Assembly (NCBI RefSeq): GCF_008831285.2
Contig: NC_045145.1
Span: 22,026,040-22,090,039, forward strand
DNA from: Nymphaea colorata
Taxonomy: Eukaryota; Streptophyta; Magnoliopsida; Nymphaeales; Nymphaeaceae
DNA length: 64,000 nt
Direction of reading: 5' to 3'
Shown: positions 22,226 to 33,200 of the stretch, piece by piece
Layout: each line of letters starts with the position of its first letter
Position numbering within the stretch: position 1 is the first letter of the stretch
Program-made: the position numbers and the translations under genes
Notes under the pieces: model-generated
The model's database searches: none
Seen by the model: the letters and a program-made list of their open reading frames with translations, nothing else
What the model was told of the DNA's origin: nothing

Positions 22226-23158
22226 ATGGTTTCTACATTATCCTTTGTTGGAATCCTCATGCTTCTGGTTCAGACCAACTGTATGGAGTGGGCTTCTGGT
22301 CACAATGGCAACTTCCATTACCAGGCAAGGGCAGAATTCCTGCAACTTTCTGGCTATGGCAAAGGACAAAGCCATAAAGTGCTCCCCTCCCTGAAAAGAT
22401 ATCTTCAACATTTCGGCTATTTGGACACGGTTGACGACACAGGATTCTCTCTTGTTTTTGATGAAGATCTAGAAGCTGCCGTGAAGAAATACCAAGCGTT
22501 CTTCAGCCTCAATGCTACTGGTATAGTCGACACAGCAACAATGCACCAACTAATGCGGCCGAGATGTGGCGTACCAGACATAATCAAACATCCTGCGCTG
22601 GCAAAATTCCACCGGATTAATGTCACCGGCAACTCGAGTTCATCACTATACGATATCGATAACAGCCGTTGGCCACCATCAAGCAGGAGACTCTTGTATA
22701 ATATCGAAGAGAACGAGCACATGCCATTTCCTATAGATGAGCTGAGGCCTGTCTTCCGTGAGGCATTCCAAACATGGGCTTTGTCCTCACCATTCGACTT
22801 CAGAGAGACTTCGACCGACAGAATCGCTCAGTTGCACATCGGATTCTACGGAGAGGGGCACTTAGATTGTCCTCTATTTGACGACTTGCTCGCGCACGCA
22901 TCTTATCCACCACATGGGATGCTTCACATCAACGCAGATTATGAATGGGCGATCGACCTTGAGATCTTGCTTAGCACGGAAGATTCGTACGACGTTCAAT
23001 CGGTCGCCCTTCATGAGATCGGCCATCTACTGGGGTTGGGTCACAGTACACTTCCAGAAGCAATCATGTATCCTACCTTGGATTCTCAAACAAGGAAGGT
23101 GGAACTGGATGACGATGATATTGCAGGAATCGATGCTATGTATCCTCGGTCTAGCTGA
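22226..23158 (+). CDS. MMP-D: plant matrix metalloproteinase, intact, 310 aa
   Basis: Secreted zinc endopeptidase of family M10A, expected in the apoplast. Residues 1-25 form a signal peptide (MVSTLSFVGILMLLVQTNC). The propeptide carries a peptidoglycan-binding-like helical segment (about 52-108) and the cysteine switch PRCGVPD at 112-118. The catalytic domain has HEIGHLLGLGH at 263-273 (three zinc-binding His plus the catalytic Glu) and Met281 of the Met-turn. No C-terminal hydrophobic or GPI tail follows MYPRSS, so a soluble product is predicted. No introns, as usual for plant MMPs. The frame stays open upstream to 22115, but that DNA covers the TATA box. The 22226 Met is the one shared by all copies, and the upstream ATGATCAAG is out of frame here. 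DDDD replaces HGDD near the C terminus. Confidence 0.92.
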   Translation: MVSTLSFVGILMLLVQTNCMEWASGHNGNFHYQARAEFLQLSGYGKGQSHKVLPSLKRYLQHFGYLDTVDDTGFSLVFDEDLEAAVKKYQAFFSLNATGIVDTATMHQLMRPRCGVPDIIKHPALAKFHRINVTGNSSSSLYDIDNSRWPPSSRRLLYNIEENEHMPFPIDELRPVFREAFQTWALSSPFDFRETSTDRIAQLHIGFYGEGHLDCPLFDDLLAHASYPPHGMLHINADYEWAIDLEILLSTEDSYDVQSVALHEIGHLLGLGHSTLPEAIMYPTLDSQTRKVELDDDDIAGIDAMYPRSS

Positions 23159-23442
23159 TTAATTCTTGGAATTAATTCTAACAAGGCTTTGAATCCTTAG
23201 GCATAGTGATTCTTATGGTTTTGACTGCGTTCTGCATCCTACTCTCCTTGCCACATTTTTGAGACAAATTGTCACCCTATATTTTTGTTTATCAATTTCT
23301 ATTTTTGTTGGCTCCCTCTCTCCCACAACAAATTGAATTGTAACCTGCATGATGGAAGAATTAGGGATGTGAATGGATTAGATTCAAATCAGATATACCC
23401 CTAAACTATATGTGCTTTTTCGGATAATCAGATATTCGCCAT
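23159..23442 (+). other. MMP-D 3' flank with truncated MITE
   Basis: Common MMP 3' flank, then the MITE left part, cut at the same junction into MTP12 sequence as after MMP-B and MMP-C. No AATAAA was noticed. Confidence 0.7.
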
Positions 23443-24598
23443 GTTGACGTTGCAAATTTCCTCGTCATGTTTGTGAGATTTGTGAAGACTACGAGGATCA
23501 TTTCTAGAACCACATGTGCTTTTAGTCTGAGACTGGTCATGTCTCCAGTTACTATGGTCATCATGCTTGTGAGAGCAACCATGTTCATGTTCATGGGAAT
23601 GATGCCCATGAGAATGTGAGCATGACCCAGCTCTACCATGAGCATGGTGATGCTCTTCTTGGAAAAAAATCAAGCCAACCAAGTTGACCACAAGGCCTCC
23701 AATAGACACCGACAACAAACTACCGGTGGAGATCTCCTGGGGATCAAGAATCCTCTCAAACGACTCCACAACAATAAGAGCTCCAACAAATACAAGGAAA
23801 AGGGCATTGACATGACCAGAAAGAACTTCAAACCTACCACGCCCAAAATTGAACTGCGAATTTCCAGGCAACCGCGAAATATATGAAGCATAAAGCCCAT
23901 GGCCAGGGCAGCACAATCGAACAACATATGACAAGCATCTGAGATAAGGCCTAGGCTATTACTCATGAATCCCACAATAAACTCCACAAACATATAAAGA
24001 GTATTAATCAAAAGAAACAGAGCAATGTTTCTTGATTTCCTTTCACTCAGAATGTGGCGAATGGGACTCATGGCCATCGAAAATAGAGACTCTGAGGAAC
24101 CTGATCCCAATTCTGCACATTTCGACAGTTCGGGACCCAATTGATTAACTGCGACCCAGAGTGCAAGGCTAACTACCACGAAACTAAACAGAGAGAACTC
24201 AGAGAAGTAGAAGAGCTCCAAGACACAAGTACAGCCGAAGAGAACCAAAAGCTCCCTTTCAGAAATTCTCTGCGAAGACGAAGATCCAGCACCCCCTGAA
24301 CGCTCTTAGCCATTCAATTCAGTCAGAATGACACCAAAAAATATTGAACAGAACAAAGGCCGAATCAGTCCTCCGAAACTAACGGCTTCCGAACCCCAAT
24401 TCCCCTGCAACCAACTCACAAACGCCAACGGAGAGAGAAGAGTCGAGGCAAACCAGAGGGAATATAACCGGGCAGCTTTCTTACCCAGGGACGATGCTGC
24501 GAAGAGAAAAGTAGAGAGAGGATGAGGGAGGAGGAAAGGGTGAGGAGGAAGGAGAAGGGGAGGAGAGACAGAGTTGGGGAGGAGTTGAGGAAGGGGTG
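23443..24598 (-). pseudogene. MTP12 fragment 3, 3' part (split by Copia-1)
   Basis: Follows MTP12 from the His-rich loop (with the eight extra codons) back through the CDF core and the membrane spans before it. A frameshift near 23890-23905 breaks the frame inside the CDF core. A deletion at about 24487 joins the middle of the N-terminal half to a segment near the start. Copia-1 sits at 24604, and the remainder is at 31344-31530. Confidence 0.88.
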
Positions 24599-24603
24599 GA
24601 GGG

Positions 24604-24764
24604 TATTAGACGTTATGCAAATCTAGTCGATATAGGCAAGTTGAATCTTTCCAAAGATCTTACCGTTGTAAAATCCCTCTTTTCTTTCCTTTTTCTGAGA
24701 ATAAGATAACACTTGGACGTTATGATTAATCAAATTCCAGTTTTCTTCCATACATTGTTTATCA
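24604..24764 (+). repeat. 5' LTR of Copia-1
   Basis: 161 bp, TATTAGACGTTATGC to TTTATCA. Compared with the 3' LTR it lacks about 36 bp that include TATAAATATTG, the probable promoter. Confidence 0.9.
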
Positions 24765-25369
24765 TGGTATCAGAGAGCCTGGTCGAAGTCGACCAAGGCA
24801 AGCACGGGCAGCATCATCTTCATCTCCCGCAGGTGTTTCTTTGCAGCAGAACACTGCAGAACCTTCTTCTCTGTTCAACAACAGTCCTGCACTCTTTTTT
24901 TTCTCCTACACCCACCACCACCTGCCAACTTCATAAATTCGCCGTTTTTTCCACCGACCATCTCTCACCGTGAGACTCTATAGGAACCATCGTTTTTCCG
25001 TTGGGCTTCCAACGGTCCAGTGCTCGACCGAATCCGACACCTGTGCTGGTCGGAATCACACTTTTTCCGGCAGCCTACCCCTGTGCGGTCCCCTGTTTTG
25101 GGCAAGAAGTCCCTGTTTTGGGCGAGAAGTTCCTTGCTTCAACTGACTCCGACTCTACTTGTCTCCTCGCTTAAGGGAAAGTGATCAGACTGCCTGACTG
25201 CCTGATCAGTGAAGAACTTTATGTGAATGCCCTTATTGCAGACCTAATGGACCAGATGCACAATCCCACCAGTGATGGACGTTTTTCCCATGGTGGAGAG
25301 TAGCCTCAACATGGTATGATGAAGACAATCCATTTTATCTCAATCATTTTCGGATAATCCTGGTACTGT

Positions 25370-26662
25370 TCTTGCATTAATGGGTGAAAACTATGAAGTT
25401 TGGCGTTGGCTTTGCCAGCCAATGAACTTGGTTTTGTAGATGGTTTCATTCCTAAGCCAACGTCTCCTAAATCTCTTGTTGTTTCCTGGGAGCGATGCAA
25501 CAATATGGTCTTGTCATGGGTGCTGAATTCTCTTCATAAAACCTTGTCGTCAACAGTGATTTATGCTAACAACGCAGTCATGTTTGGACTGAACTTAAAA
25601 CTCGTTTTTCTCAGTCCAATGCTCCTAGACTTTATCAGATACAACTACAGATTATTAACTGCAAACAATTGCAGTCTTCCATTAGTGTTTATTACACTCA
25701 GCTTAAATCTCTATGAGCTGAGTATGATTCATATGTTATTTTGCCTACATGTGATTGTGGTGCCATGCGACAAGTTAAGGATATATATGAACAACAACGT
25801 TTACTTGAATTTTTAATGGGGCTAAATGAAAGCTACAATGCTATTCGTAGCCAAATCCTCCTTGTGGAGCCAACACCTTCCATTCCACATGCTTATTCTT
25901 TACTTGTTCAAGAAGAGCGTCAACGAGATGTCCATATTTCTCTCCCATCCCAAAACATTTGTGCTGCAGCCATTCAATGACAAAATAATGAGAGGGACCT
26001 TAAGTTTAAAGGCAAATGACATATGCAATGTGAGCATTGTGGGAGAATGGGGCACACTAAGGCCCGATGTTATCACATTCATGGTTTTCCTAAGAGGGGC
26101 GTCTCTAATTCTAAAAGCCAGCAACTTAAGGTAAACTCTTCAACTTATGATGCTTTATTGCCAACTCATTCACCATCAAAACCTCGAACCGATGGCGTCA
26201 GCTTCACCCCAGATTTGTACTGCCAATTCATGGATTTATTAAACACACAAACTCCCAAGGTGAACATTGCAGGTATGATATCCCAACCTGTTGCTTGTTT
26301 TGTTTATTCACCAAGATGGATTATAGATACCGGAGACACCCATCACATGGCAAGTTTCGTTTCTATTCTCTCTTTTCCTATTCGAGTAGATTATAACCCT
26401 GTTAAAATGCCTAATGGATCAACAACACCTGTCACTCACACAGGACAGGTTTGGTTAAATCCACTTCTCACGTTATCCAATGTTCTTTGTGTCCCAACCT
26501 TTTCCTTTAATCTTGTTTCAGTTCCTAAACTTGTAGCTGAAAATAACTGTGATGTTATTTTTAATGATTCTTGTTGCATTGTTCAGGACCGTCACTCGAA
26601 GAGGAAGATTGGGCGGGGTAAATTGGAGAATGGCCTATACGTTTTGGAGATTGAGAAGCTGC
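25370..26662 (+). pseudogene. Copia-1 gag and protease remnants
   Basis: The gag part (25370-25980) is broken by stops, but MGENYEVW-like and LMGLNESYNAIRSQI-like stretches are readable. The frame at 26023-26712 has a zinc knuckle CEHCGRMGHTKARCYHIH and an aspartic protease motif WIIDTGDTHHM. It then runs into the hAT element at 26663. Not functional. Confidence 0.85.
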
Positions 26663-27929
26663 TAGGGATGTCAATGGATCGGATTCGGATCACCGATCCG
26701 AATCGTCTTTAAAAAATCGGATATGGTAACCAATTTAATATCCGAATAAGAAATCGGATCGGATTCGGATTTAAGAATTAACATCCGAATGGCTGAACTC
26801 AACAAAATAGACATTTTTAAAAATATGAAAATTAATCGTAAATAAATATATTTAATACAAAAAAACAGCTAAACTCATAAAATTGTTTTATTTATCAAAT
26901 TATCAATTATTTTATTTAATCAATCAATTTAATTATTTTGTATAATCATATAATAAGTCTAAAAGTCTTAGGTATTTGATATATAACACATAATTCACAA
27001 ATTTAAAAACAAAAATCTTTAATTAGTAGGAAAATAACAAATTGTTTGATTTAACAAATTATATGATTTTATTAAATAATACAACAATTTTACGTAAAAA
27101 AAAAACAGCTATTGCAATGAAGCTAAGAGGATTAACCCAAGGAGTTAGTATCATGAAAGTTTGACATTATTGAACATATTTTTTACGGATGAAATGCAAA
27201 TTTTTGTAATTAACACATCCTTTTGTAATTATTTGTCTAACTATTCAAACATATCATTTGTTAAAACATGCAACCTCATAAAAAAATTATTTAGTTGATA
27301 AACTAGTTGTTTTAGATAAATATTTAAAAAAAGATAACTGGTCAAAAAATGTACTTGAAAATAATATAACACATCCTTTTCCTAACTTAAAGACATAGAA
27401 ATCAAATATGACGAATTTTGAGTATGAAGAACTTATTGAGAAAATAGATAAGTTAACAGTTAAAACATCTTAAGCAACTCAGTCAAAATCAAGTAATAAA
27501 TATTTGTTCATAAAAAAAATTATGAAAATGTAAAAGATCATAATAAAATTATTTATCCAAAGAACTTAGGAATAACACTCAACAATATTTTACAACTTGT
27601 TAAATTAAAATCACTTAAAAAAGATCAAAATAAATAAATAGGAACTAAGAAGTTTATTTGAACACAAAAAATAAATATTAGAGTTAAAACTTTCATAAAA
27701 GATGAATACGATGTCACAAGACAAGATGATAAGTCAATTCCTTAATAAAAATTTCAGTACTAAACCATATAAAATCACATGAAGGAAGAAGTAATCTAAC
27801 TTTTACTAAAATATTTATAGAAGAAAAAAATTATGGCTACCTTCCAATCAATATATTCTGAAATTAAAGATAAGTTTTATATTTAAAAAAAAAAGAACTG
27901 AAAATTTTTAGTTTAGCGATATGATATTT

Positions 27930-28430
27930 GGATCCGAGTTTAGTTTAAGCCCACCCAAATCCAACCCACAACCCACAAAACCCAGCCCGCCCCTTTCGTT
28001 TGCCTTGAAAATGGCAAAATTGCAGTGCCGCTGCAGCAGGAAGAGAGTGAGAGGGAGAGAACCAGAGACAGGAGATCGAGAAATAGAATGAAAGAGTGAG
28101 GAAGGGAGCACGAAAGACGGAGAGAGCACTAAGCAGGGCTGCAGGCAGCAGGAAGGAGGTCTGTAGAGAAGAGGAGAAAGAAGAATGTGAGGAAAAAGGA
28201 CACAAGCAGACACAACGGTCCCCAATCACCAGAAGCGGAAGAAGAATATAGTAAAAAGCCCATAAATCATAATCAAATTCTTCTCCTGTGATCCTTCACC
28301 TTGTTGGTCAGTATTTTTTTTCTCTGTTGTTTCGGGGATGATTCATTTCCGTCCGTCGATCTTTTTGCAGACCCTGCGGTGATTCAGCAGTTCAGCTATA
28401 AGAGGCCACCATGTATAAGCAGGTTTCCCT
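27930..28430 (+). other. Host-like leader sequence inside the hAT element (possible captured gene 5' end)
   Basis: A sharp change from AT-rich DNA to a GA-rich tract (about 28030-28210). It is followed by CT-rich, leader-like sequence and then CCACCATGTATAAGCAGGT, which would read as a short first exon MYKQ ending at a GT donor. This resembles a plant 5' UTR with first exon and intron start. No homologue is recognised and no downstream exon was identified. Confidence 0.3.
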
Positions 28431-29670
28431 CTTGTTTTGATGCTTCATTCTTATTATCAACAAATTGTTTGTGAGGATGCTCATTGGTTTTAAGGTTTCA
28501 AGGCCAAAAGGTTTCTTGGTTAGGATTTAAATATGGATACTTTCATGAGTATATTATCTTGCTTGTTTGCACACTTTGTGTTTACACAGACTCAGCCATC
28601 ATAGAGCTACAAAAAATACACTGCTTTTGTTGTTGGTCAAGGTAAATATTTAAAAAATAGAGTATTGTGATGAAGACTTTGTACAGTGTTCTGCTTACAT
28701 TGGTTCTGCCTCAATTAGGTGATTACTGGTTGCAAATTTATGTGATTTTTTTCTGATTAGTAACGTTTGAAACCTTTGCTTTAGCTTGCCTTTTCTCACT
28801 TGAAGAAAAACACGCTTTACGACTTTTCTCATTGTATTTCTTTCTTGTTGTGAAGTTTGATAGGGAACAAGTGGAGTGGGTGACGTTCAGAGTCTTATGT
28901 TAAGAGTCAATGCATTATTATTTTGGGCAATGGTTTTGAATAATGACACCTGATATAAACCAAATGAGCGACCTGATATAAACCAACTGAGCGCAATGAT
29001 TGTATCCATATCATACACGACCTGCAATTGAGAAAGTTGTCCACCTTACTAGCAGTGATGGGAAAATACACAGCTAAACTTTTGTTTCATATCATAGTTT
29101 TGTTTTGAGAATTAAGGTTTTTGCTTCTTTCTCACTAATTACTTTCATTTGTATGTTATAACAGTTCAAGTGTAAATGAGTCTTGAGTTCTTTCAAAGAG
29201 ATTCCATCAAGTTTCTTTGACAACCTCAAGTGCCAGAAGACTCACTAAATTTAATGATTATGAAGTACAAGAATTGAGGCGTTGAAAGCTTTAGACTGTA
29301 TAGTTTTTTGCAGATGCCTAGATATTTAATTGAAACTTATTAGGCAGTCTGGCGCGCCCTTTATGCTTTGGGCGTTTTTTTGTTTTTTGTTTTTTTTAAA
29401 AAAACTCATTGGTAATTAACGTCCATGGAGGCTTGGATTAACGTTCTTGGAGGCTTGGTAAAAAAATACATGATACTTTGTTAGGCAGGCAGAATGTGCA
29501 GCTATTGTAGAGACAATGTCTTAGATATTGCCTAGAGCCTAGTGGGCCATTTCTTGAGGTGTGAGAAACAAGAAGTGGTGGAATGAATTTTTTTAGCAAT
29601 TTAAAAGTTAGTTTTGGATGCCAAATTTGAAAGTCTTAAGATGAGAATAGGAACTTTACATATAAAATTT

Positions 29671-29800
29671 GGATTCGGATTGAAATCGGATAATGAAATA
29701 AAAAGTCAGATTCGGATTGAAATCGGATATTGAAATAAAAAGTCGGATTCGGATTGAAATCAGATATTGAAATAAAAAGTCGGATTCGGATTTCAATCCG
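29671..29800. repeat. 37-bp tandem repeat in the hAT right subterminal region
   Basis: About 3.4 units of GGATTCGGATTGAAATCGGA followed by TATTGAAATAAAAAGTC. They repeat the subterminal word GGATTCGGAT, as in transposase-binding subterminal arrays. Confidence 0.8.
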
Positions 29801-30012
29801 ATTTCAGATTTTTGAAAGCAGATTCAGATTCGGAACTAGATTTTGATTTAAAAGTCGGATTCGGATCAGATTCGGATATGGTTTTAAAAATCAGATTCGG
29901 ATATTTTTTAGATTTTTTTTCATCCGAATTCGAATCTGAAAATATGTATATCCGAAAAGTCGGATATGATAAAGAGTATATCCGATCCGAATCTGATTCG
30001 TTGACATCCCTA

Positions 30013-30660
30013 GCTGCTGCCCATGTAACGCTTGATTCTTCAACCTTATGGCATTACCGTCTTGGTCATCCTTCATTCTCTAGATCCACATGGGTATATT
30101 TGATGCATTACAAGCATGAAACCTTTTTTGCAATTCAAAATTTTATCTCTATGGTGGAAAATCAGTTTCACACAAGGATAAAAAAGATTCGTAGCGACAA
30201 TGGAGCATAATTTTTTTCAAATAATATGACACAATTTTTGCAAAACAAGGGCATAGAAAGACAACACTCTTGTGTCGGCACTCCACAACAAAATGGAGTT
30301 GTCGAACGAAAGCATAAGGATCTTCTCAACATAGCTCGCGCTCTTAGATTTCAAGCTAAACTTCCTTTAAAATTTTGGGGCGATTGTGTCTTAACTGCAG
30401 CATATTTGTTAAATCGTTTGCCTACAAAACCATTAAAGGACAAAACTCCTTTTAAAATTCTTCATGGCAATCGTCCAACTTATAATTATATTCGGACTTT
30501 CGGATGCTTATGTTATGCCTATAATATTTCAAAACGTCATAAATTTGATGCTCGTTCGTGAAAGTGTGTCCTCATTGGATATCCGTTTGGACAAAGTGCT
30601 TATAAACTTTACGATCTTGAAACACATGAAGTCTTTACAAGTCGTGATATTTCAACATTG
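30013..30660 (+). pseudogene. Copia-1 integrase remnant
   Basis: GAG-pre-integrase HYRLGHPSF at about 30050. A deletion then joins it to the integrase core, where IKKIRSDNGA ends in a stop at 30208. A new frame 30226-30561 has TPQQNGVVERKHKDLLN and FWGDCVLTAAYLLNR. Dead. Confidence 0.88.
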
Positions 30661-30664
30661 TTAT

Positions 30665-31046
30665 TAAAGGATTTTGTGATTCAGACTGGGCGTGCCCAAT
30701 GACAAGGAGATCAACTTCTGGATTTTCTATATTTATGGGAGACAACCCAATATCATGGAAGGTTAAGAAGCAATCTACCGTATCAAAATCTTCAGCAGAA
30801 GCAGAGTATAGAGCCATGGCTCTAGCCACTTGTGAAATGACTTGGATAAAATATATTCTTAAAGATTTTGGAATCATTCATGAGCAGCCTATGGAGTTAC
30901 ATTGTGACAATAATGCAGCCAAACATATCGCTGCAAACCCAGTGTTTCATGAAAGGACTGAGCATATAGAGATTGACTGTCATGTTGTTCGCGAAAAAAT
31001 CCAAAGTAAAGAAATCTGCACCAAACACGTAAGCTCTGAAAATTAA
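30665..31046 (+). pseudogene. Copia-1 RNase H remnant
   Basis: Reads [20 protein letters not shown], then [11 protein letters not shown] and [20 protein letters not shown], the copia RNase H signature. Integrase C-terminal sequence is joined directly before it, so the whole reverse transcriptase is missing. A stop follows at 31046. Confidence 0.88.
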
Positions 31047-31146
31047 GTTGCTGATATCTTTACAAAGCTTTTAGGAAAGGAATCATTTTTCATGTTAAGA
31101 GGTATGTTGGCCTTAATTGACCCAGGAGCTCCAACTTGAAGGGGAG

Positions 31147-31343
31147 TATTAGACGTTATGCAAATCTAGTCGATACGGGCAAGTTGAATCTCTCCAAAGA
31201 TCTCACCGTTGTAAAATCCCTCTTTTCTTTCCCTTTTCTCAGAATGAGATAACGCTTGGATGTTATGATCATTCTTGTATAAATATTGTAATTCGTAAAC
31301 AATGTAATTAATCAAATTCCAGTCTTCCATACATTGTTTATCA
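31147..31343 (+). repeat. 3' LTR of Copia-1
   Basis: 197 bp, TATTAGACGTTATGC to TTTATCA, with TATAAATATTG near 31277. Followed by the target duplicate GAGGG. Confidence 0.92.
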
Positions 31344-31530
31344 GAGGGTGTAGAGGGAGAAGGTGGTGATGAAGAGAGGGGTGGTGGTGGCAGTGGCAGT
31401 GGCCGGTTGGCTGAAGCTGTGGCGACTGGAAGCGTGGGGGTTGGGGTCAGGAGAGGTGGGTACGGTAAGTATGGCCGGGATTGATGGGCCGGGAGGGAGA
31501 CTTTCAGAGATTTCAGGTGGCGGTGGTGGT
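31344..31530 (-). pseudogene. MTP12 fragment 3, 5' part
   Basis: Continues the MTP12 N-terminal coding sequence after Copia-1 (PSIPAILTVP and SRHSFSQPATATATTTPLFI readable on the minus strand). The region that should hold the start codon is altered, and the ATG of MTP12 is missing. Confidence 0.85.
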
Positions 31531-31965
31531 GGCCGTAGATGGAACGGTGGTGTTCTCCCTCTCCCTCTACAGACTACAGTGTATCTGCGACCGCAGATGG
31601 GAGGTGGTGGTGGTGGTGGAAGGCGCGCTTCTGTAGCCGGGAAGCAAAAGTGACTCGAAGTCAAGTAAAAAAGAATGTGCGCACTTCCCCATAGTTCTTC
31701 ATACCGCAACGTCAAGGCGCCAATTAGTTTCTGAACTACAAATGTTTTGTTTGTATCTGTAGGAAAAAAAATACAGCCATGGTTGAATCTATTCATCCCA
31801 AACTCTGTAGTTTTAATAATTTGTTCCATAGCTAGTCTTCTTCTTAAACTTTGTACACTTGCTTGTTATTTTCACCATGCTTAGTAACACCCATTTTTTA
31901 GTAGCCGAATAATATCTAATAGCGTAATTTTTTCCACAACAAATGGTGGTGCATTGCCCTTCACA
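31531..31965 (-). other. Copy of the MTP12 upstream region
   Basis: GGTGGTGG-rich start and AT-rich remainder matching 7701-8396 and 18829-19244. No gene seen. Confidence 0.6.
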
Positions 31966-32443
31966 TAGGGCTGTTCCATGAGTCAAACCAACTTGAGGTC
32001 GACTCGAATTTGTTAGGTAAAACTTTATTTGAACTCAACTCTTTAATAACAACTCGAGGTTGAGTAAAAAACTGAACTTGCTTAATTTAATGAGTTGAGA
32101 TTGAGCTAGGCAGGCTCAACTCGATTAAACACAATTAAGCTCGTGGAGAAAGAATACGTGTAAAATACTTCCTTTTTTTCTCGCAAGTGAAAAGTTACCC
32201 TAATGGTCTTCTTTGAGGTAGCCAATCCCACGTTCAGGTTTAGGTTCCTAAACATCTTACTTTATAGTAAAAATAAGTTTTTATACATGGCTTGGCTAAG
32301 CTCCAACCGAACCTAGCTTGAGCTTAGCCAAATTTGAGTACTCTAAGCCCGAGCTGGAGCTTACCAACTTGTGCTTGAGGCGAGCTTAACTTGTGGCTTA
32401 TGCTTGTTCTGCTCAACTCAAACTCGGCTCATGAACAGCCCCA
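31966..32443. repeat. hAT-like MITE (TAGGGCTGTTC family), copy 3
   Basis: Starts TAGGGCTGTTCCATGAG and ends CTCATGAACAGCCCCA, at the same module position as the other copies. Confidence 0.68.
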
Positions 32444-33200
32444 CTAGTCGCAGTACTCCCACTTCCTTCTACATGGAAAACGAACGGCGCACTTCAGTGA
32501 GGATGAAAATGTCTTCATTCTAAAGCTACGATTGGCCGAAAAACATCAACAGATGCAATAACATTGGCATTTGGCAAGTCGGTTCTTAACATGTCTGTTT
32601 AGGTTCGGTTTAAACTAAAGTTGGGTTCTGATTCAAATGTTTAGTATAGTTTGATCGAGTTTAGACTGTAAATTTGGATTCAGATGCGATATAACTAGTT
32701 GTTTGATTCGTAAATAGGTTATTGTTAGATAGTTGTTTAAGTTGTTCAAACGGGTACAGTCATTATATAGAGCGTGTGGAGTGTGGACATATTTACCGAT
32801 GTTTTTCAGCCGACAAAAGTTTTTACCAAGCAATCCATCGTTAAAATGTTTTCCCATGCTTGTCACTTCAACCAACGTCCGGGTAATAGGCGTATTTTTT
32901 GTAGTGATGCTCATCATTTATTAGTGTCATTAGTTAACTTATGTGGTGCGTCACGCAAACCAAAGTGGTGTGTGCCATGACACATATGTTGTCTTATTTA
33001 AGTTAGAAAAGATGCACCATGATTCTTTTAGAGAGGCATTTGACTATCGATTTTTGAAATAGCTCCAATTAGCATATGATATATTTCTTCATGCAGTAAC
33101 TTTAGATGCCATTGCTCACCCGGTTCTAAGTGCTCTCTATATAAGAGCGATGCATTCTTTGCTGTGTTTCCCCATGATCAGGTTCCTCCAAATGCCCACA
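32444..33200 (+). promoter_or_regulatory. Shortened spacer and promoter of MMP-E
   Basis: The module spacer is much shorter here. It jumps from the MITE flank through a partly inverted piece (about 32530-32700 reads like the reverse of 9180-9290) to the MMP upstream segment. TATATAA is at 33138-33144. Confidence 0.6.

Larger units (their letters stand above)
26663..30012. mobile_element. hAT-like DNA element, 3.35 kb, inside Copia-1
   Basis: Starts TAGGGATGTCAATGGATC and ends GAATCTGATTCGTTGACATCCCTA, terminal inverted repeats of the hAT type. Flanks GAAGCTGC (26655-26662) and GCTGCTGC (30013-30020) look like an imperfect 8-bp duplication. The Copia protease/pre-integrase frame continues on either side. 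Subterminal GGATTCGGAT words abound. About 26750-27900 is very AT-rich. No hAT transposase was recognised, so it is non-autonomous. Confidence 0.88.
24604..31343 (+). mobile_element. Copia-1: Ty1/copia LTR retrotransposon, defective, with nested hAT
   Basis: The LTRs are 24604-24764 and 31147-31343, flanked by the 5-bp duplication GAGGG (24599-24603 and 31344-31348). Removing the element restores the MTP12 sequence GGAGGGTGTAGAGGG. The primer site TGGTATCAGAGA starts at 24765 (initiator Met tRNA type). A purine tract AAGGGGAG precedes the 3' LTR. Order inside: degraded gag, CCHC knuckle, protease, GAG-pre-integrase, integrase, RNase H, which is the copia order. Reverse transcriptase is deleted. 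Both LTRs start TA rather than TG and end CA. Confidence 0.93.

Noticed and set aside
27908-28229. Open frames on the minus strand in the GA-rich tract of the hAT element
   Set aside because: Low-complexity CT/GA composition explains them. No domain seen.
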